Notes under the pieces: model-generated
The model's database searches: none
Seen by the model: the letters and a program-made list of their open reading frames with translations, nothing else
Told to the model about the DNA's origin: nothing
Shown: in pieces, positions 23,872 through 34,439 of the stretch
Position numbering within the stretch: position 1 is the first letter of the stretch
Layout: every line of letters begins with the position of its first letter
Assembly (NCBI GenBank): GCA_964016885.1
Contig: OZ024740.1
Coordinates: 294,224,525-294,288,524, forward strand
Direction of reading: 5' to 3'
Length of the DNA stretch: 64,000 nt
From: Eledone cirrhosa
Taxonomy: Eukaryota > Mollusca > Cephalopoda > Octopoda > Eledonidae
Position numbers and translations under genes: made by a program

Positions 23872-24280
23872 CGAGGGCAAACCCAAAAGTAAGGTCTCCT
23901 TCCGATATTGCAACTTCCGATATTGCAACTTTTCCATTAAAATCCTGTGGATGGTGCTTCGGGAAACCTCAGGAACCAAAATGCAGAGAGCATCCAAAGT
24001 GATCCGCCGATCATTACGCATGTTTTCCTCGGAAGGAGACCATACTTTTGAGATTGCCCTCGTATATAATAACTGCGCGAAATTCGCACTTGGCAGTAGC
24101 GCTCAACGGGAGCTCCATTCTCAACGGACACCAAGCCAAAATTGAGCATCCCAGCGAAGTGCATACATGCTTGTTTGGGAGTGAAGGAAGCACCAATCAC
24201 AACAGTGTTGCCAACAGCCGTACGAACAGTTTCTCTGCATCCCCATCGCTTTGGAGACCTTACTTTTGGGATTACCCTCG
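23872..24280. mobile_element. mariner-like MITE with a doubled right end
   Basis: The left terminus cgagggcaaacccaaaagta and the right terminus tacttttgggattaccctcg are inverted copies flanked by TA on both sides, as for Tc1/mariner elements. A second right-end-like sequence (tacttttgagattgccctcg) lies inside at about 24043-24062, also followed by TA. The unit could be a 191-bp MITE with extra sequence added, or a 409-bp MITE. It carries no intact transposase. Confidence 0.75.
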
Positions 24281-24282
24281 TA

Positions 24283-25195
24283 TCATCATCATCATCATCA
24301 TTTTATGTCCGCTTTTCCCTGCTTGCAAGGCTGGGACGGGTCTTATTCAGCACAGCATCTCTCCACTTGTCACAGCCCTTCGTCATCTCCACTGTGAGCT
24401 TCAGCGATCTGAGGTCTGTTCTCACCATCTCCACCCATGTTTTTCGTGGTCTACCTCTACCATCACTTCCTTCAACTGGCATTTCCTGGCACTTCTTTAC
24501 CCATCATGCATCGCATGTCCATACCACCTCAGTCTCCTCTCTCGCACACTACATTCTATCCCTCTCAGACACAGTTTCTCTCTCAACACATTCATGCTGG
24601 ATTGTTCACGCACATTGACATTGCACATCCAACGGAGCATGCTTGCCTCATTTCTCTCCAGCCGTCGCATATCCTCTGCAGTTGCTGCCCATGTCTTACT
24701 ACCACGCAGCATCGCGCTCCTCACACAGGCATCATATAACTGGCCTTTCGTATGCGAAACCCTTCTTCGTCAGCAGAGGAAGCAGCTCCCTAAACTTCTT
24801 CCAACCCGTCCTTATTCTAGATACTATGGCCACGGAACACCCCCCTCCCATGCTAATCTGATCTCCTAGGTACCAGAAGCTATCCACCACTTCTATAGCA
24901 CCCGCCTGCATTTGAAAAATGTGTCTATCAATGCGACTTCTACTGTCTAATTTCCCTGTTCATCTACTGCATACGTATTTCTCCCTACCTGTTAGTTTGC
25001 CTGCTATCCCACTACATCTCTTGTGTACCCAGGATCTGCATTGTGTGCATTTTATAGAAATTATGCCAGTTCCTTTTCTGCATAATGAACATGGCCATTT
25101 CCCTGACGGAATCAGAGTTTTGTCCTCTTTTCTACTCATCAACTGTTCTGAGGTCTTGAAAAGATGTTGGGCCTTAAACAGTGTGAAGTAAAATA
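24283..25195 (-). pseudogene. RTE-type LINE, 3' part (divergent subfamily)
   Basis: Minus-strand element with its (atc)n tail at 24283-24300, immediately right of the MITE. Reading from 25190 downward: SGKWPCSLCRKGTG and WVHKRCSGIAGKLT (the PHD-like finger), MRSAMLRGSKTWAA, RRLERNEASMLRWMCNVNV and RRLRWYGHAM. The 3' part reads GRPRKTWVEVVRTDL-like sequence. It has frameshifts and stops. The subfamily differs from the 50-kb copy in its short 3' UTR ending (ctgcttgcaaggctgggacg) and matches the fragment at 38.7 kb. The 5' end adjoins a Helitron fragment. Confidence 0.8.
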
Positions 25196-25196
25196 T

Positions 25197-25640
25197 GCAA
25201 GTAGAAGCATTCACATTGGTTAGGGCGAACCCCATACACATGGCCGAAAGTGCTATCCTTTCTACAGCCAAGCCAAGTTTCTTCAGTTCCATTGTTTATT
25301 GTTCCATGTGTTGTAGGATGGGACTTCTGGGACTTCATTGTAGAATAAAGTCCTGGCAAATGGGTCTTGCTCACATAGTTTGAAAAACCTGTCAGAATTG
25401 TTGGTCTTGGATGAATGGCCAGTTGGGCTGCCTTTTGAGGTTGAAAGTAAACCTTATGTTTATTTTCCAAATGCACTGCCAGCTTCTGAATTGAGGGAAA
25501 TCTATCAAGAAGGGGGAAAGACATAAATCCTCTAAAATGTCTCATTGGAGGAGATGTACCTGCTCTGTTGGAATTGAGCAACCTCATCGTAGGTTTTCTC
25601 TTGAAGTGCACACATTGCAGCTTCCGATCCTTTGTTTATA
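25197..25640 (-). pseudogene. Helitron helicase (PIF1-like protein) fragment
   Basis: The minus-strand frame 25611-25174 reads MRHFRGFMSFPLLDRFPSIQ, KLAVHLENKHKVYF, AAQLAIHPRPTILTGF, then after a shift YSTMKSQKSHPT, and finally GHVYGVRPNQCECFYLHILL. From memory this sequence of blocks (AVHLEN..VYF, A....TLTAFF, Y.TWN, GR.Y.V.P...E.FYLR.LL) is typical of the region before the helicase domain in animal Helitron proteins. No replication-initiator or helicase Walker motifs are present. No Helitron end (5' TC, 3' hairpin-CTRR) was seen, so it is a piece cut off at 25196 by the RTE element. Confidence 0.65.
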
Positions 25641-25833
25641 TACTTGCACACATATTTAATTGATTTGACAGAGTTGTAGAATTCCACATTTATGTGAGAA
25701 TTGAAAAAGCATAAAAGACAGAGTCAGACAGATAGAGAGAGAAAAGTGTAAAAAACAGACAGAGACAGATAGAGAGGGGTAACATACACACATATACAAG
25801 CATACACAGATACACAAATACACACATATGCTC

Positions 25834-26400
25834 ACATCATCATCATCATCACCATTTTACGTCCATTCTTCCATGTTAGCATGGGTTAGATGGGTTGTTC
25901 TGTTGTGGGCAATGCCAGGTCAGGTGACCATGTCTTGATCATACCTGATTTTGGTTTGGTTTCTGCAGCTGGATGCCCTTCCTAATACCAACCTCATTCT
26001 CAGTGAGTACAGGGTGGTTTTTACCGTGGCGCCTACATGACCACTTTACAGTGTGGACTGGGTACTTTTTTGTCATGACACCTACACGAGCACTTAACTG
26101 TGTGTGTGTTGGGGGGGGGGGGGGGGGCACTGTCTATAAGCTTCAGCTTCGGCTTCTACCCATGGGAAGTCGGGTTTTCTGTATTACTGCATAACGCCAG
26201 AGGTCTCGGTCCTGTGTCATCGCCTTTGAGAGGTGCAATTGGGCAAAATCAGCTTTTATCACCTCATCCCAGGTCTTCTTGGGTCTCCCCACTCCAAGGC
26301 TTCCATCGACTTTTAGTGCTTTGCACCTTTTAATGCAGCTGTCATCCTTCATACACTTCATACATTTGATTCCTCTTATGCTTAGTCTCTCATTTATAGT
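25834..26400 (-). pseudogene. RTE-type LINE 3' end
   Basis: Minus-strand copy with an (atc)n tail at 25836-25851 and the end block ccatgttagcatgggttaga. A 3' UTR holds the gaccactttacagtgtggac repeat block, and a coding end reads KDDSCIKRCKALKVDGSLG, GRPKKTWDEVIKADFAQL and DRDLWRYAVIQKTRLP. It is truncated near 26400 just upstream of the GHVMRM block. A G17-18 homopolymer at 26108-26126 lies in its 3' UTR. Confidence 0.8.
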
Positions 26401-27166
26401 ATAGAAGATATAGAAAGAGAGTGGGACAGTGGGGTAAAGATATATACAGAGGGGAAAAGCATAAAATACAGAGAGAGACTGATAGAAAAGTGTAAAAGAC
26501 ATAGATAGACAGATATATAGAAATAAGCATACTGACAGTTGTTGATTCTAATGATATTCAATATTGGCAATCTTAAAGTCGACTTGTATCTCATAGTAAT
26601 TACATAACTAACAACCTCAAAACATTCTCCTTGGGAAGCAGAATTCGTAAATGAAAACCGTTTTTCTCTAGGATGCCCCATTTTGGAGCCTTTGGAAAAC
26701 ATACACAGATACACAGAGACACACATACACTCTCATATATAGTATATATATATATATATATACGTGTGTGTGTGTGCATGTGTGGTAATATTGTGGTTTT
26801 CAAATATAACTGACTAACTAAAGTCCTTTTCCTGGTTAATATGCACACTAATATTCTTATGTAATTTTTAATCATATCTCTGGTAAAGTACGGATGTACA
26901 AAGGTACTACATTTTGATATACTGTTTTGAACACCACTTTTGTTTTGCTGTTGCTTTTGAATGTGCTTGTAATTTGCATTGTATTAATGAATATGGTATG
27001 GAGGTATCTCTTGTATGTAATACTCTTGAAGCTTCTAACAATATCTAAATTCCTGAAGATATGTAGAGCAAGGGACAAATACCTCATATGTATCATTGTA
27101 TGGCCTGCCACTCTACATTGAAACATATGTAGAATTAAAATTGTTTTAAATATAACTTGGTTATTT

Positions 27167-27180
<14 letters not shown>
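26401..27180. other. gene-free stretch
   Basis: AT-rich DNA with purine-rich agagag/gacaga segments (26405-26520) and a TA/GT microsatellite at 26735-26785. I see no gene. Confidence 0.4.
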
Positions 27181-27220
<40 letters not shown>

Positions 27221-27222
<2 letters not shown>

Positions 27223-27550
27223 GTGTACCCCTGACATTTGCGGCTCCAGTTATTCATGGAATTTTCCTTAGAACATAACTAATAATTGTTCTTGGAAACC
27301 ACCACATATTTGTTGAATCATCAATATCTTCAGGGATTTATTTTATGGATTTTTTCGTAGCAATATATATTTTTTTCATGCGTTTTAACGCTAAATTATT
27401 AAAAACAATATATTGTATTTGCCGGCCTGTATGTTACCTTACGTTTTTACGTTTATAGGCATTTTTATGGACCACATCCAATATTCATCGTTTTTCACTC
27501 TCTGCAGATTTTTTTGGAATGTAATCGCTGCGAATACTGGGGGACAACTG
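27221..27550. mobile_element. pogo/Tigger-like MITE (tentative)
   Basis: The ends are imperfect inverted repeats: cagtgtacccctgacatttg at 27221 and ctgcgaatactgggggacaa through ctg at 27550. The CAGT...ACTG ends with CCCC and ATTCGC-like cores resemble pogo/Tigger termini. There is no ORF. The right flank is TA; the left flank is a CA/TA microsatellite, so the target duplication cannot be confirmed. Confidence 0.5.
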
Positions 27551-27930
27551 TATATAAGGTTTCCTGCTAGTAGACAAAAACTTCTGTGACATTCATTCAA
27601 TCAGTGGAAGCTGACTATACTCAGAAACAAAGATTAAATGTGGTTCATGTCATATTATGTTTAGAAATAGCTGAGAGTTTGTATATTTATACCTTTTGTC
27701 TTGATTACTGTTTAGACAGAGAGAAAAATGTGGGTGGAGGCCTTTTCTGGCATACAACTTATGCCAGGGGGGGTAGATTCGGCAAGTTAGCACATCCTAT
27801 GACAGTTACTACTGTATACCACTGAATGCATATGCCTATGTTGTGTGTGTGTGTTAGTAATAGAAATAGAGGATGAGATAGCTAGGCAGACAGGCAGTTA
27901 GATAGATAGACAGATAGCTAGATAGATAGA
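27551..27930. other. gene-free stretch ending in a GATA-type microsatellite
   Basis: Nothing is assigned until the GATA/GACA run at 27895-27930, which forms the target or tail next to the following LINE. Confidence 0.4.
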
Positions 27931-29555
27931 TTTCTTTATTTGCTACAAGGGCGCACAAGAAAGGGGGACAATACAAGGACATATGCCAGGGATTTTACAT
28001 ACAATCGTGTAAAAAAAATGTTTAACAAACAAATTCAACAATCAAAATCCCCAATAGGGGGAGGCATTACAAATGGGTTGTTTAATAGCCCGTAGATAGA
28101 ACAACCCTCAACTCCAGGAGCATGTTGTGCAAGTTCTCCTTTCTTCCTTTTGCTCTCTTCTTCAACCTACAGGTTTATATACAGAGAAGGCCCAATCACT
28201 CGGGCTATTTTTGCTACATTCACCCACCTTTCAGTAAATTTACTGGAGTGCAGTGCCTCTCTCTCCACTCTGATTCTCCTTCTAAAGTGGTACCTAAAGA
28301 AGAGAATGAGTTGTTGTCCGGAGAGAAAGGCATCTGTCCTCAGTCCTCTCAATCTCGTCCACCATATAACCTCTTTCACCATAGTCACTATACAGAGGAA
28401 AACCGCCTCTCTTTCGTTTTTGAAAAAAGTTGGCGGTTTGATCCTTACTATGGACTCGGCAGTCAACTGGATTTATCCCATACATGACAGCAGTTGTTCT
28501 GCGTAGTGCAATAGGTCAGTTTCGCCTGGGCAGTGTACAATTGTGTACAGGACGGTTTCAATGTCCTGCTTGCATCTTGGACACGTCCTCTTGGAAGGAT
28601 CCCTGCCAGGGCGCCCGTGCCTGTAGATCTTGTCTCGTACTGGTAGAGCTCATCGGTAACACTGCCAGGCCAGGGACCTTTGGAAGTTGTCCATAGGTCC
28701 CGGGTGGAAAGTCCTACCGAACAGAGTGGTGAGCTCGTCGTCTTCGACGCCCAGAATCTCTCCGAGCGTGTTTGCGCATCATCAGCCATGGCATTCCCAG
28801 CCCTCCGTTGGAAGGGTGCTGGCAGCAGACAGATCTCCTCACCAGTGGAGCCTGCTTCTTCCAAACGAATTGGAAGAGCATGCGTTCCATCTTGCTGAGG
28901 TATTCATGGGAACAAGGCACGACGGTCAAACGGTAGTAGATGACAGACGCTATGAAAGTGTTCGCCACCTCCGCTGGACCTTTCAAGGATAGTTTGCACT
29001 CAGCCCACTTCTGGGTGAGCATAAATACCTTGGCCGTGACCTCGCTCCAGTTTTTCTGCACCTGGAGGTCCGGACCGAACTAGACCCCGAGCAATTTCAT
29101 CTGTCCTTCCGTCCAGCATCCAACGATGCTGTTGGACAGCATCGGTTTGCCTCTCTACGTTCCGAGTTGCAAATGGACAGATTTGTCCAGGTTGAGTTTT
29201 GCTCCTGTGAGCCTTTCGTATTGCCACAGTAAGTTGCCGATCGCCCCGATTTCCGATGTTTTAGACACCATTACTGTCACGTCATCAGCATAAGCTGACG
29301 CTGCTTTCCACAGTCCCGGTTCCAATGGGATGCCCTGCAAAAGCTCCAACTTCCGCAGTAGTGGCTCTAGAGTCAATACATACAGAATGGAGGAAAGAGG
29401 GCATCCCTGTCGGATGGAATGCGTGATTGAAAACGGCTCCGATAGGTAGCTGTTCGACTTGACTGTCCAGCAGATGTTGGTGTGCACAGCTCTGTGATCC
29501 AGCCTTTGAAGACGGGTCCGAAACCGACCACCTTGAGAGCCACTACACATATATT
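27931..29555 (-). pseudogene. Tx1-like LINE, 5'-truncated, minus strand
   Basis: From 29555 downward: GFGPVFKGWI, SITHSIRQGCPLSSILYV, SAYADDVTVMVSKTSEIG (an intact YADD box), YERLTGAKLNLDKSVHLQL, SLKGPAEVANTFIASVIYY, LVRRSVCCQHPSNGGLGMPW and FFRYHFRRRIRVEREAL. The parts lie in several frames (29550-29155, 29061-28714, 28466-28167), so it is inactive. The 3' UTR runs to about 27931. The tail is (tcta)n rather than the (att)n of the other two copies, and merges with the adjoining GATA-type microsatellite. This copy keeps the RQGCPLS and YADD motifs that the 17998-23848 copy has lost. Confidence 0.85.
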
Positions 29556-29570
29556 CATTTCATTCATTTC

Positions 29571-29745
29571 ATTTTACGTCCGCTTTTCCCTGCTTGCAAG
29601 GGTGGGGCGGGAACAGATTCTGGCTTGATTTCTACAGCCGGATGCCCTTCCTAACACCAACCTCATTTACAGTGAGTGCTGGGTGCTTTTTTGCCGTGGC
29701 ACCTCCACGACCACTTTGCAGTGGAATGATAGGGACACCAGTCCC
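29571..29745 (-). mobile_element. RTE 3' UTR fragment
   Basis: Minus-strand RTE end: ttttacgtccgcttttccct and gcttgcaagggtggggcggg, then the conserved gatgcccttcctaacaccaa block. It is preceded by a cattt run (29555-29574) instead of the usual (atc)n. It stops near 29745 and abuts a SINE. Confidence 0.75.
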
Positions 29746-29878
29746 TATCATCTCATTTCTACAGCTGAGGAAACTGGAGCAATGTGAAATAAAGTGTCTT
29801 GCTCAAGGAAACAACACATCACCTGGTCTGAGAATTGAACTCACAACCTTTCGATTGCAAGGCCAATGCTCTCTCTCT
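29746..29878 (-). mobile_element. tRNA-derived SINE (second family)
   Basis: On the minus strand this reads a tRNA-like head with B box (ggttgtgagttcaattctca), then the body gagcaagacactttatttca and cattgctccagtttcctcag. It is related to the left part of the composite at 13.9 kb and to the copies at 37.4 and 46.8 kb. The head is cut at about 29878 by a CT/TA microsatellite. Confidence 0.75.
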
Positions 29879-29956
29879 CTATATATATATACATAGAGAG
29901 AGATAAATACACACACACATACATATATATTGATATATACTAATAATAAAAAGGAC

Positions 29957-30039
29957 GTTTATTGAGGTGTGACGAGCGTTTCGCGATTGATCATGTTTGA
30001 GCTGATCAATCGCAAAATGTGCATCGCACATCAATAAAC
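29957..30039. repeat. imperfect hairpin of a dispersed element end
   Basis: Two 37-base arms (29957-29993 and 30003-30039) are inverted copies with several mismatches: gtttattgaggtgtgacgag... and ...catcaataaac. The spacer is 9 bases. A half-unit of the same sequence lies at 14.88-14.93 kb. A (tta)n run follows at 30060-30074. Confidence 0.6.
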
Positions 30040-30173
30040 ATAATGAAGACTTAACACTTTTTATTATTATTATTACACTCTGCTTAGTACAACACCAATA
30101 TACCTACTGGAAACTATGCATTGAGTGCTCACTCTGGTGAACCTATAATAACTGGATGTTACAATCCCTAAAT

Positions 30174-30233
30174 ATCATCATCATCATCATCATCATCGTT
30201 TAACGTCCATGTTCCACGCTTGCATGGGTTTGG
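30174..30233 (-). mobile_element. RTE tail fragment (about 60 bp)
   Basis: (atc)n at 30174-30198 followed by gtttaacgtccatgttccac and gcttgcatgggtttggac, the last bases of the RTE 3' UTR in reverse. It stops at a TA microsatellite (30237-30273). Confidence 0.75.
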
Positions 30234-30235
30234 AC

Positions 30236-30278
<43 letters not shown>

Positions 30279-30293
30279 CACACACACACATAG

Positions 30294-30670
30294 TGGAGGG
30301 GTCAAGATGCTACCAGCTAGATATAGTCATGGTTTCCTCAACAAAGTTCTGTGGCTCTGATACTGTAGATTTTGATTTTGGATGGAAACTATTCAGGAGT
30401 GGCAACAGAAAAGACTGCACAGGCAGGAGTAGGGATACACAAAAGCCTCCAGCTTTCAGAATTTGTTATGGACTGGATCCCATTGGGAAGGAGAATTTGC
30501 CTCTTGAAGTTTAGGCTGAAAGATAGGTCTTTGTGGGTGGTGCAAGTTTATGCACCAAACAAGGAGTCCGAATATAGATCCTTCTTTGAGGAAGTCACTG
30601 CCGTGTTAGATTTAGTTAAGACTGAGTCATATATCTTTGTGGGAGACTTCAATATACCAAAGTGTACTTG
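30294..30670 (+). pseudogene. LINE EEP endonuclease fragment
   Basis: Plus-strand counterpart of the fragment at 12.1-12.6 kb. It reads RCYQLDIVMVSSTKFCGS and, after a frameshift at about 30400, TAQAGVGIHK, MDWIPLGRRICLLKFRLK, DRSLWVVQVYAPNKESEY and SYIFVGDFNIP. These are the middle and the GDFN part of the endonuclease domain. The two copies share wording closely enough to belong to one family. Nothing of a polymerase follows; RTE 3' UTR sequence starts at about 30690. Confidence 0.75.
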
Positions 30671-30689
30671 TAAGGATTTTAGTTTTCAA

Positions 30690-31625
30690 TTAAATTTTTT
30701 GTCGTGACACCTACACAACTACTTTATAGTGTTGACTGGGTGCTTTTTACTGTGACACCTACATGACCACTTTACAGTGTGGACTGAGTGCTTTTTGTCG
30801 TTACTCCTACACGACCACTTTACAGTGTGGACTAGGTGCTTTTTACTGTGACACCTACATGACCACTTTACAGTGTGGACTAGGTGCTTTTTACTGTGAC
30901 ACCTACATGACCATCTTACAGTGTGGACTGAGTGCTTTTTGTCATGACACCTACACAACTATTTTACTGTGTGGACTGGTGGACTGGGTACTTTTTGTTG
31001 TGACACCTACACAACCACCTTACAATGTGGGCTGAGTACCTTTTGTTGCGACACCTACATGACCACTTTACAGTGTGGATTGAGTACCTTTTGTCGAAAC
31101 ACCTACATGACCACTTTATCGTGTGGGCTGGATGCTTTTTGTTGTGATGCCTACATGACCACCTTACAGTGTGAGCTGGGCGCTTTTTGTTGCGACACCT
31201 ACACAACAACTCTACAGTGTGGGCTGTGGGCTTTGGTGGGATGGGTGTGTTGGGATTAAGGAGGTGGGAATATGGGCGTGTGTGAGGGGCAAAGTGTTAG
31301 GACATGTGAGGTGTATGGAAGGGGGATGAAGGTGAAGATGGTGTATACCAGATGTTTGTTCCTGCCTGTACTCATGGGAAAGAGGGTCTTCTGTACTACT
31401 GCATAATGCCAGAGATCCTGATCCTGTGTCATCACCTTTGAGAGGTGCAATTGGGCAAGGTCAGCTTTTATCACCTCATCCCAAGTCTTCCTAGATATTC
31501 CTACTCCATAGCTTCCATCAACCTTGAGCCCCCTGCACCTTTTTATACAACTGTCATCCTTCATATACATCACATGTCCATACAAACGCAATCTTCTCTT
31601 GTGCACATGGTGCCCCAGCATGCCT
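30690..31625 (-). mobile_element. RTE-type LINE 3' end with expanded 3' UTR
   Basis: The minus strand from 31621 reads RRLRLYGHVMYMKDDSCIKR, GLKVDGSYGVG, TWDEVIKADLAQLHL and DQDLWHYAVVQKT, the end of RTE ORF2, closing near 31380. Below this the 3' UTR has been expanded into a tandem array (see the repeat at 30700-31235). No (atc)n tail is visible at the low-coordinate end, so the 3' end is lost or replaced. Confidence 0.8.
30700..31235. repeat. 48-bp minisatellite from the RTE 3' UTR, about 11 copies
   Basis: The unit combines gtgacacctacatgaccact, ttacagtgtggactgagtgc and a tttttgtc link. Because 48 is a multiple of 3, both strands show open frames with a 16-residue period (for example TTLQCGLSAFC). 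The single-copy version of this block occurs in the 3' UTR of other RTE copies, such as those near 26.0, 60.2 and 62.35 kb. Confidence 0.9.
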
Positions 31626-33663
31626 CAACCTGTCAGCTGGAACACATAATAGAGTAATACATTTTATAAGTTCACTTAATTATAAAACTACTTTTCAGAA
31701 CTCTTGACTCTTATCAGTGTTGATTTTTTTTGTTTATTTTATTTTATTTTTGTTAAAACAAGCTACATATACTAAAGTGTACTTGTAATAATTTAACAGT
31801 GATGGGAGGGATTAATCAGTTAATAAGAATCTGACATTAGTATCTCTTCTCAAATTACAGCTATTCAGTAGATAGAGCTACTCAAGAAAAATGATATCTA
31901 TTGTTTGTTATTTATAGATGATAGTGAATTGTGAAAGATGTTAGAATGTAAGCCTTGCTGGATTTAGTTCTGGCCTTTCTACATTCTCAGTTCAAAATGT
32001 AAAGAACCATTCTCAGTCAACTTTCCCTTTCATCTTTCAGAATGTGATAAAATAAAGTAACAATCAAGTACAGGAGTTAGATGTAGAATCAGTCACCCTC
32101 TACTCTTTCTTTCTTGCCTAATAGTCCTTGCTATTTCCCTTCTTTTCTTCTCTTCTTTCTTGCCTAATAGTCCTTACTATTTCCCTTCTTTTCTTCTCGT
32201 AGCATTTATAGTCCTTTACTGTACTTTCCTCTACAGTCAGATCTGCCCTTCTTTATCCCTCTACCCACCCACCCTTTTTTTATTACTTAATTTTGTTTTT
32301 ATCCTTTTTTAATATTTTCAACCATAAAGTACCAGTAATGCAGTGGTAATTGCTGGCCTTGTGCCAAACGTAGAAACAATATTTTCAATCATTGTATAAA
32401 CTTTGTAAAATATGGCTGACTTGACTCAATTGACTAGACTCATCAGCCTCCGACCTAATTACATCTTTTACTGTTGTTAGAAATCAATTACAAATCAGAC
32501 TAATGATGATTAAAGAGCCCTTAACTTCTAATGGTGATAAGGGGGGGGGGGGGGGTCGTTGTCCTGACACACAGCATATCTTTAGCTTTTTATACCTAGC
32601 AGAGCCCATCCCTCTCCATATTGAAACACAGATAATGTCTTCCAAAGAACAAAAGAGAGAGGGGAGAAGAGATAGTGATAACTGGACTGGTACTTTATTT
32701 ATCAACCTCAAAAGGATGAAAGGTAAACTTGACTTTGATGGGATTTGAACTCAGAAGGCACAGAGCTGGAATTAATTCTGAAGAATTTTTAATCCAATGC
32801 CCTAACAATTTTGCCAATTCCCCACCTTAAAGATGAGAAGCATAACCTAATTACTAAAACATTTTTGAAAACTACAGTTGGAAGAAAGAGCAGCTTAGAT
32901 GACCTTTGCAGTGAGATTGATGCCTTTAATATTCCACTTAAACTGTTCTAAATTAACAACTGCATGAAAGACATGTAAAAACTTCTCTTATTTCATTGTA
33001 ATTGTTCTGATAAGTTTTCCACTTCATTTTCTATAAGTATTTTCATGGAAATTCTTCTCATGAGCTCTCCTCTTTGTTGCTTCATCTTCATAAGTTTAAA
33101 CAGAACACCAGATTTGTGGCTAGGCTTCATCCTTTTACAGTTGAAGTTCCTAAATTTAATCACAAATTCTATTCTGATAGTTTTTTCCCTCATACATCTT
33201 GCTATATAATTCTCTTCATGTTTCTTATTTTCCTGACCTCTACAATCTGCCACAATTCAAAAGCAACATCAATCGTCATCTTCTCTCTCCTTGAATTATG
33301 TTCTCCCTGTTTTCTCCTTTTCCCTTCTCAGTAACGATTTGCATTTTAGATTTTACTGGCTTTATTGTTTTGCTTGGATGATGATGAAGCCTCCATGTTC
33401 CAGGGGTCAGCACAAAAACATACTTTAAAATGATAAATAATTTTTAAAATCTATCTGAATATGTTTTGCCAATGAGACCAGAATGTGACTAAAACATGGC
33501 CAGACATACAGAAGAATGAAACAATATTAATAATATATTAATATTTAATGAATCATATTCAGGAAGCTTTTAGTAAATTTTGAACTTTGAATGTATGTGA
33601 GTTTAATGGAAGATGTTTCAACACAGGTTTTTCACTATGAAAATAGTTGAACAAGTTAAACAT
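31626..33663. other. 2 kb without a gene, with SINE remnants
   Basis: No coding signal is visible. Diverged SINE pieces can be read at about 31985-32095 (cagttcaaaatgtaaagaac, gataaaataaagtaac), 32325-32380 (plus strand, aaagtaccagtaatgcag to tagaaacaa) and 32683-32826 (minus strand, gggatttgaactcagaagg). A G16 run lies at 32540-32555, and a tandem pair of tctttcttgcctaatagtcc occurs at 32105-32175. Confidence 0.5.
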
Positions 33664-33875
33664 ATAAGCCCCTAGAGAGAGAATAAGTGAACAATATTGC
33701 ATATGGGACTCAAATTCACTCCTGCTATATGATGGATGAGTGTGTTACCATTACATCAAAGCAAGACTGGCCCCTTACCTTCATTTTTCAACCAATGGAG
33801 GTAAAATTGATGGCATATATGAGTTTGAATCCCATAAGTGATACTCCCTACTTTTTCCATCTCTAGGGGCTTATC
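33664..33875. mobile_element. small inverted-repeat element with tRNA-like core
   Basis: The ends ataagcccctagaga and tctctaggggcttat are inverted copies about 205 bp apart. Inside on the minus strand, tgatgtaatggtaacacact and gtgaatttgagtcccata look like degenerate A and B boxes of a tRNA-derived promoter, and a second tttgaatcccata occurs on the plus strand. It may be a fold-back SINE dimer rather than a DNA transposon. Confidence 0.5.
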
Positions 33876-33914
33876 TGCTTAATTTATTAATGTCATTTTT
33901 CTCTCACTGCATAA

Positions 33915-34390
33915 TAATCACCCTTTTCCATTCGAAGGAGGTAGATCCCTCATCTGGGACGCCACCTGCTGCGACACACTTTCTGCCTCCAGCTTAGTCG
34001 CTTCAGCCACAAACCCCGGCACTGCAGCCCGCCTCGCAGAAGAACATAAAATAAACAAATACCGGTGTTTGTCCGGTGACTTCCTCTTTGCACCGGTCAC
34101 CATTGAGACCTCAGGCGTACTTGAACCCCGCACTGCCGAGCTCCTCCGCAAGATCGTAGCATCGGCGGCCCGTCTGAGGAGGGAGCCCTACAAGGTTGGG
34201 TGGCTGTTGCAGCAGGTGTCACTGGCCATCGTCTGTGGGAATGCTTTTGCCGTCTTGTTCGCGGGGTGCAGCACTCTTGCCCTAGGCTCAAAGCCCAATC
34301 ACCCTCCCCCTTCGCCCCTCCCCTCTCTTCTGCAACACCAGAGCTCTTGCCATCCCCTGCCCTTCCTGATCTTTCTCTTCTTTCTTTCTC
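33915..34390 (+). pseudogene. C-terminal fragment of an unidentified LINE-like ORF
   Basis: The frame reads FEGGRSLIWDATCCDTLSAS, then EHKINKYRCLSGDFLFAPV, TIETSGVLEPRTAELLRKIV and QQVSLAIVCGNAFAVLFAG. From memory this block follows the polymerase in a widespread group of animal retroelements, in the order RPDG...WDAT.DT, KY, F.PV..ETSG, QR.S.A...GNA. Here it starts after the RPDG motif. A related fragment with more of the N-terminal side lies at 39.0-39.9 kb. The WD acidic residue and KY lysine recall a PD-(D/E)xK nuclease, but I cannot verify this. It runs into pyrimidine-rich DNA near 34390. Confidence 0.55.
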
Positions 34391-34439
34391 TCTTTTTTTA
34401 ATATATATTCCCCTATTCTTTCTTTTCTTTTCTTTTGTT

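Noticed and set aside
25174..25611. Single host gene joining a Helitron-like part and a PHD finger
   Set aside because: The two parts lie in different frames and belong to separate transposons that abut near 25196.
30719..31209. Cys/His-rich periodic minus-strand frames that look like zinc-finger arrays
   Set aside because: The 48-bp minisatellite derives from a LINE 3' UTR. The Cys/His pattern (SCRCHSKKH) is a by-product and spacing does not fit C2H2 fingers.
34069..34401. Possible host gene exon (110-residue frame)
   Set aside because: Its wording matches a LINE-associated C-terminal domain also seen at 39 kb, and it ends in a pyrimidine tract without splice support.
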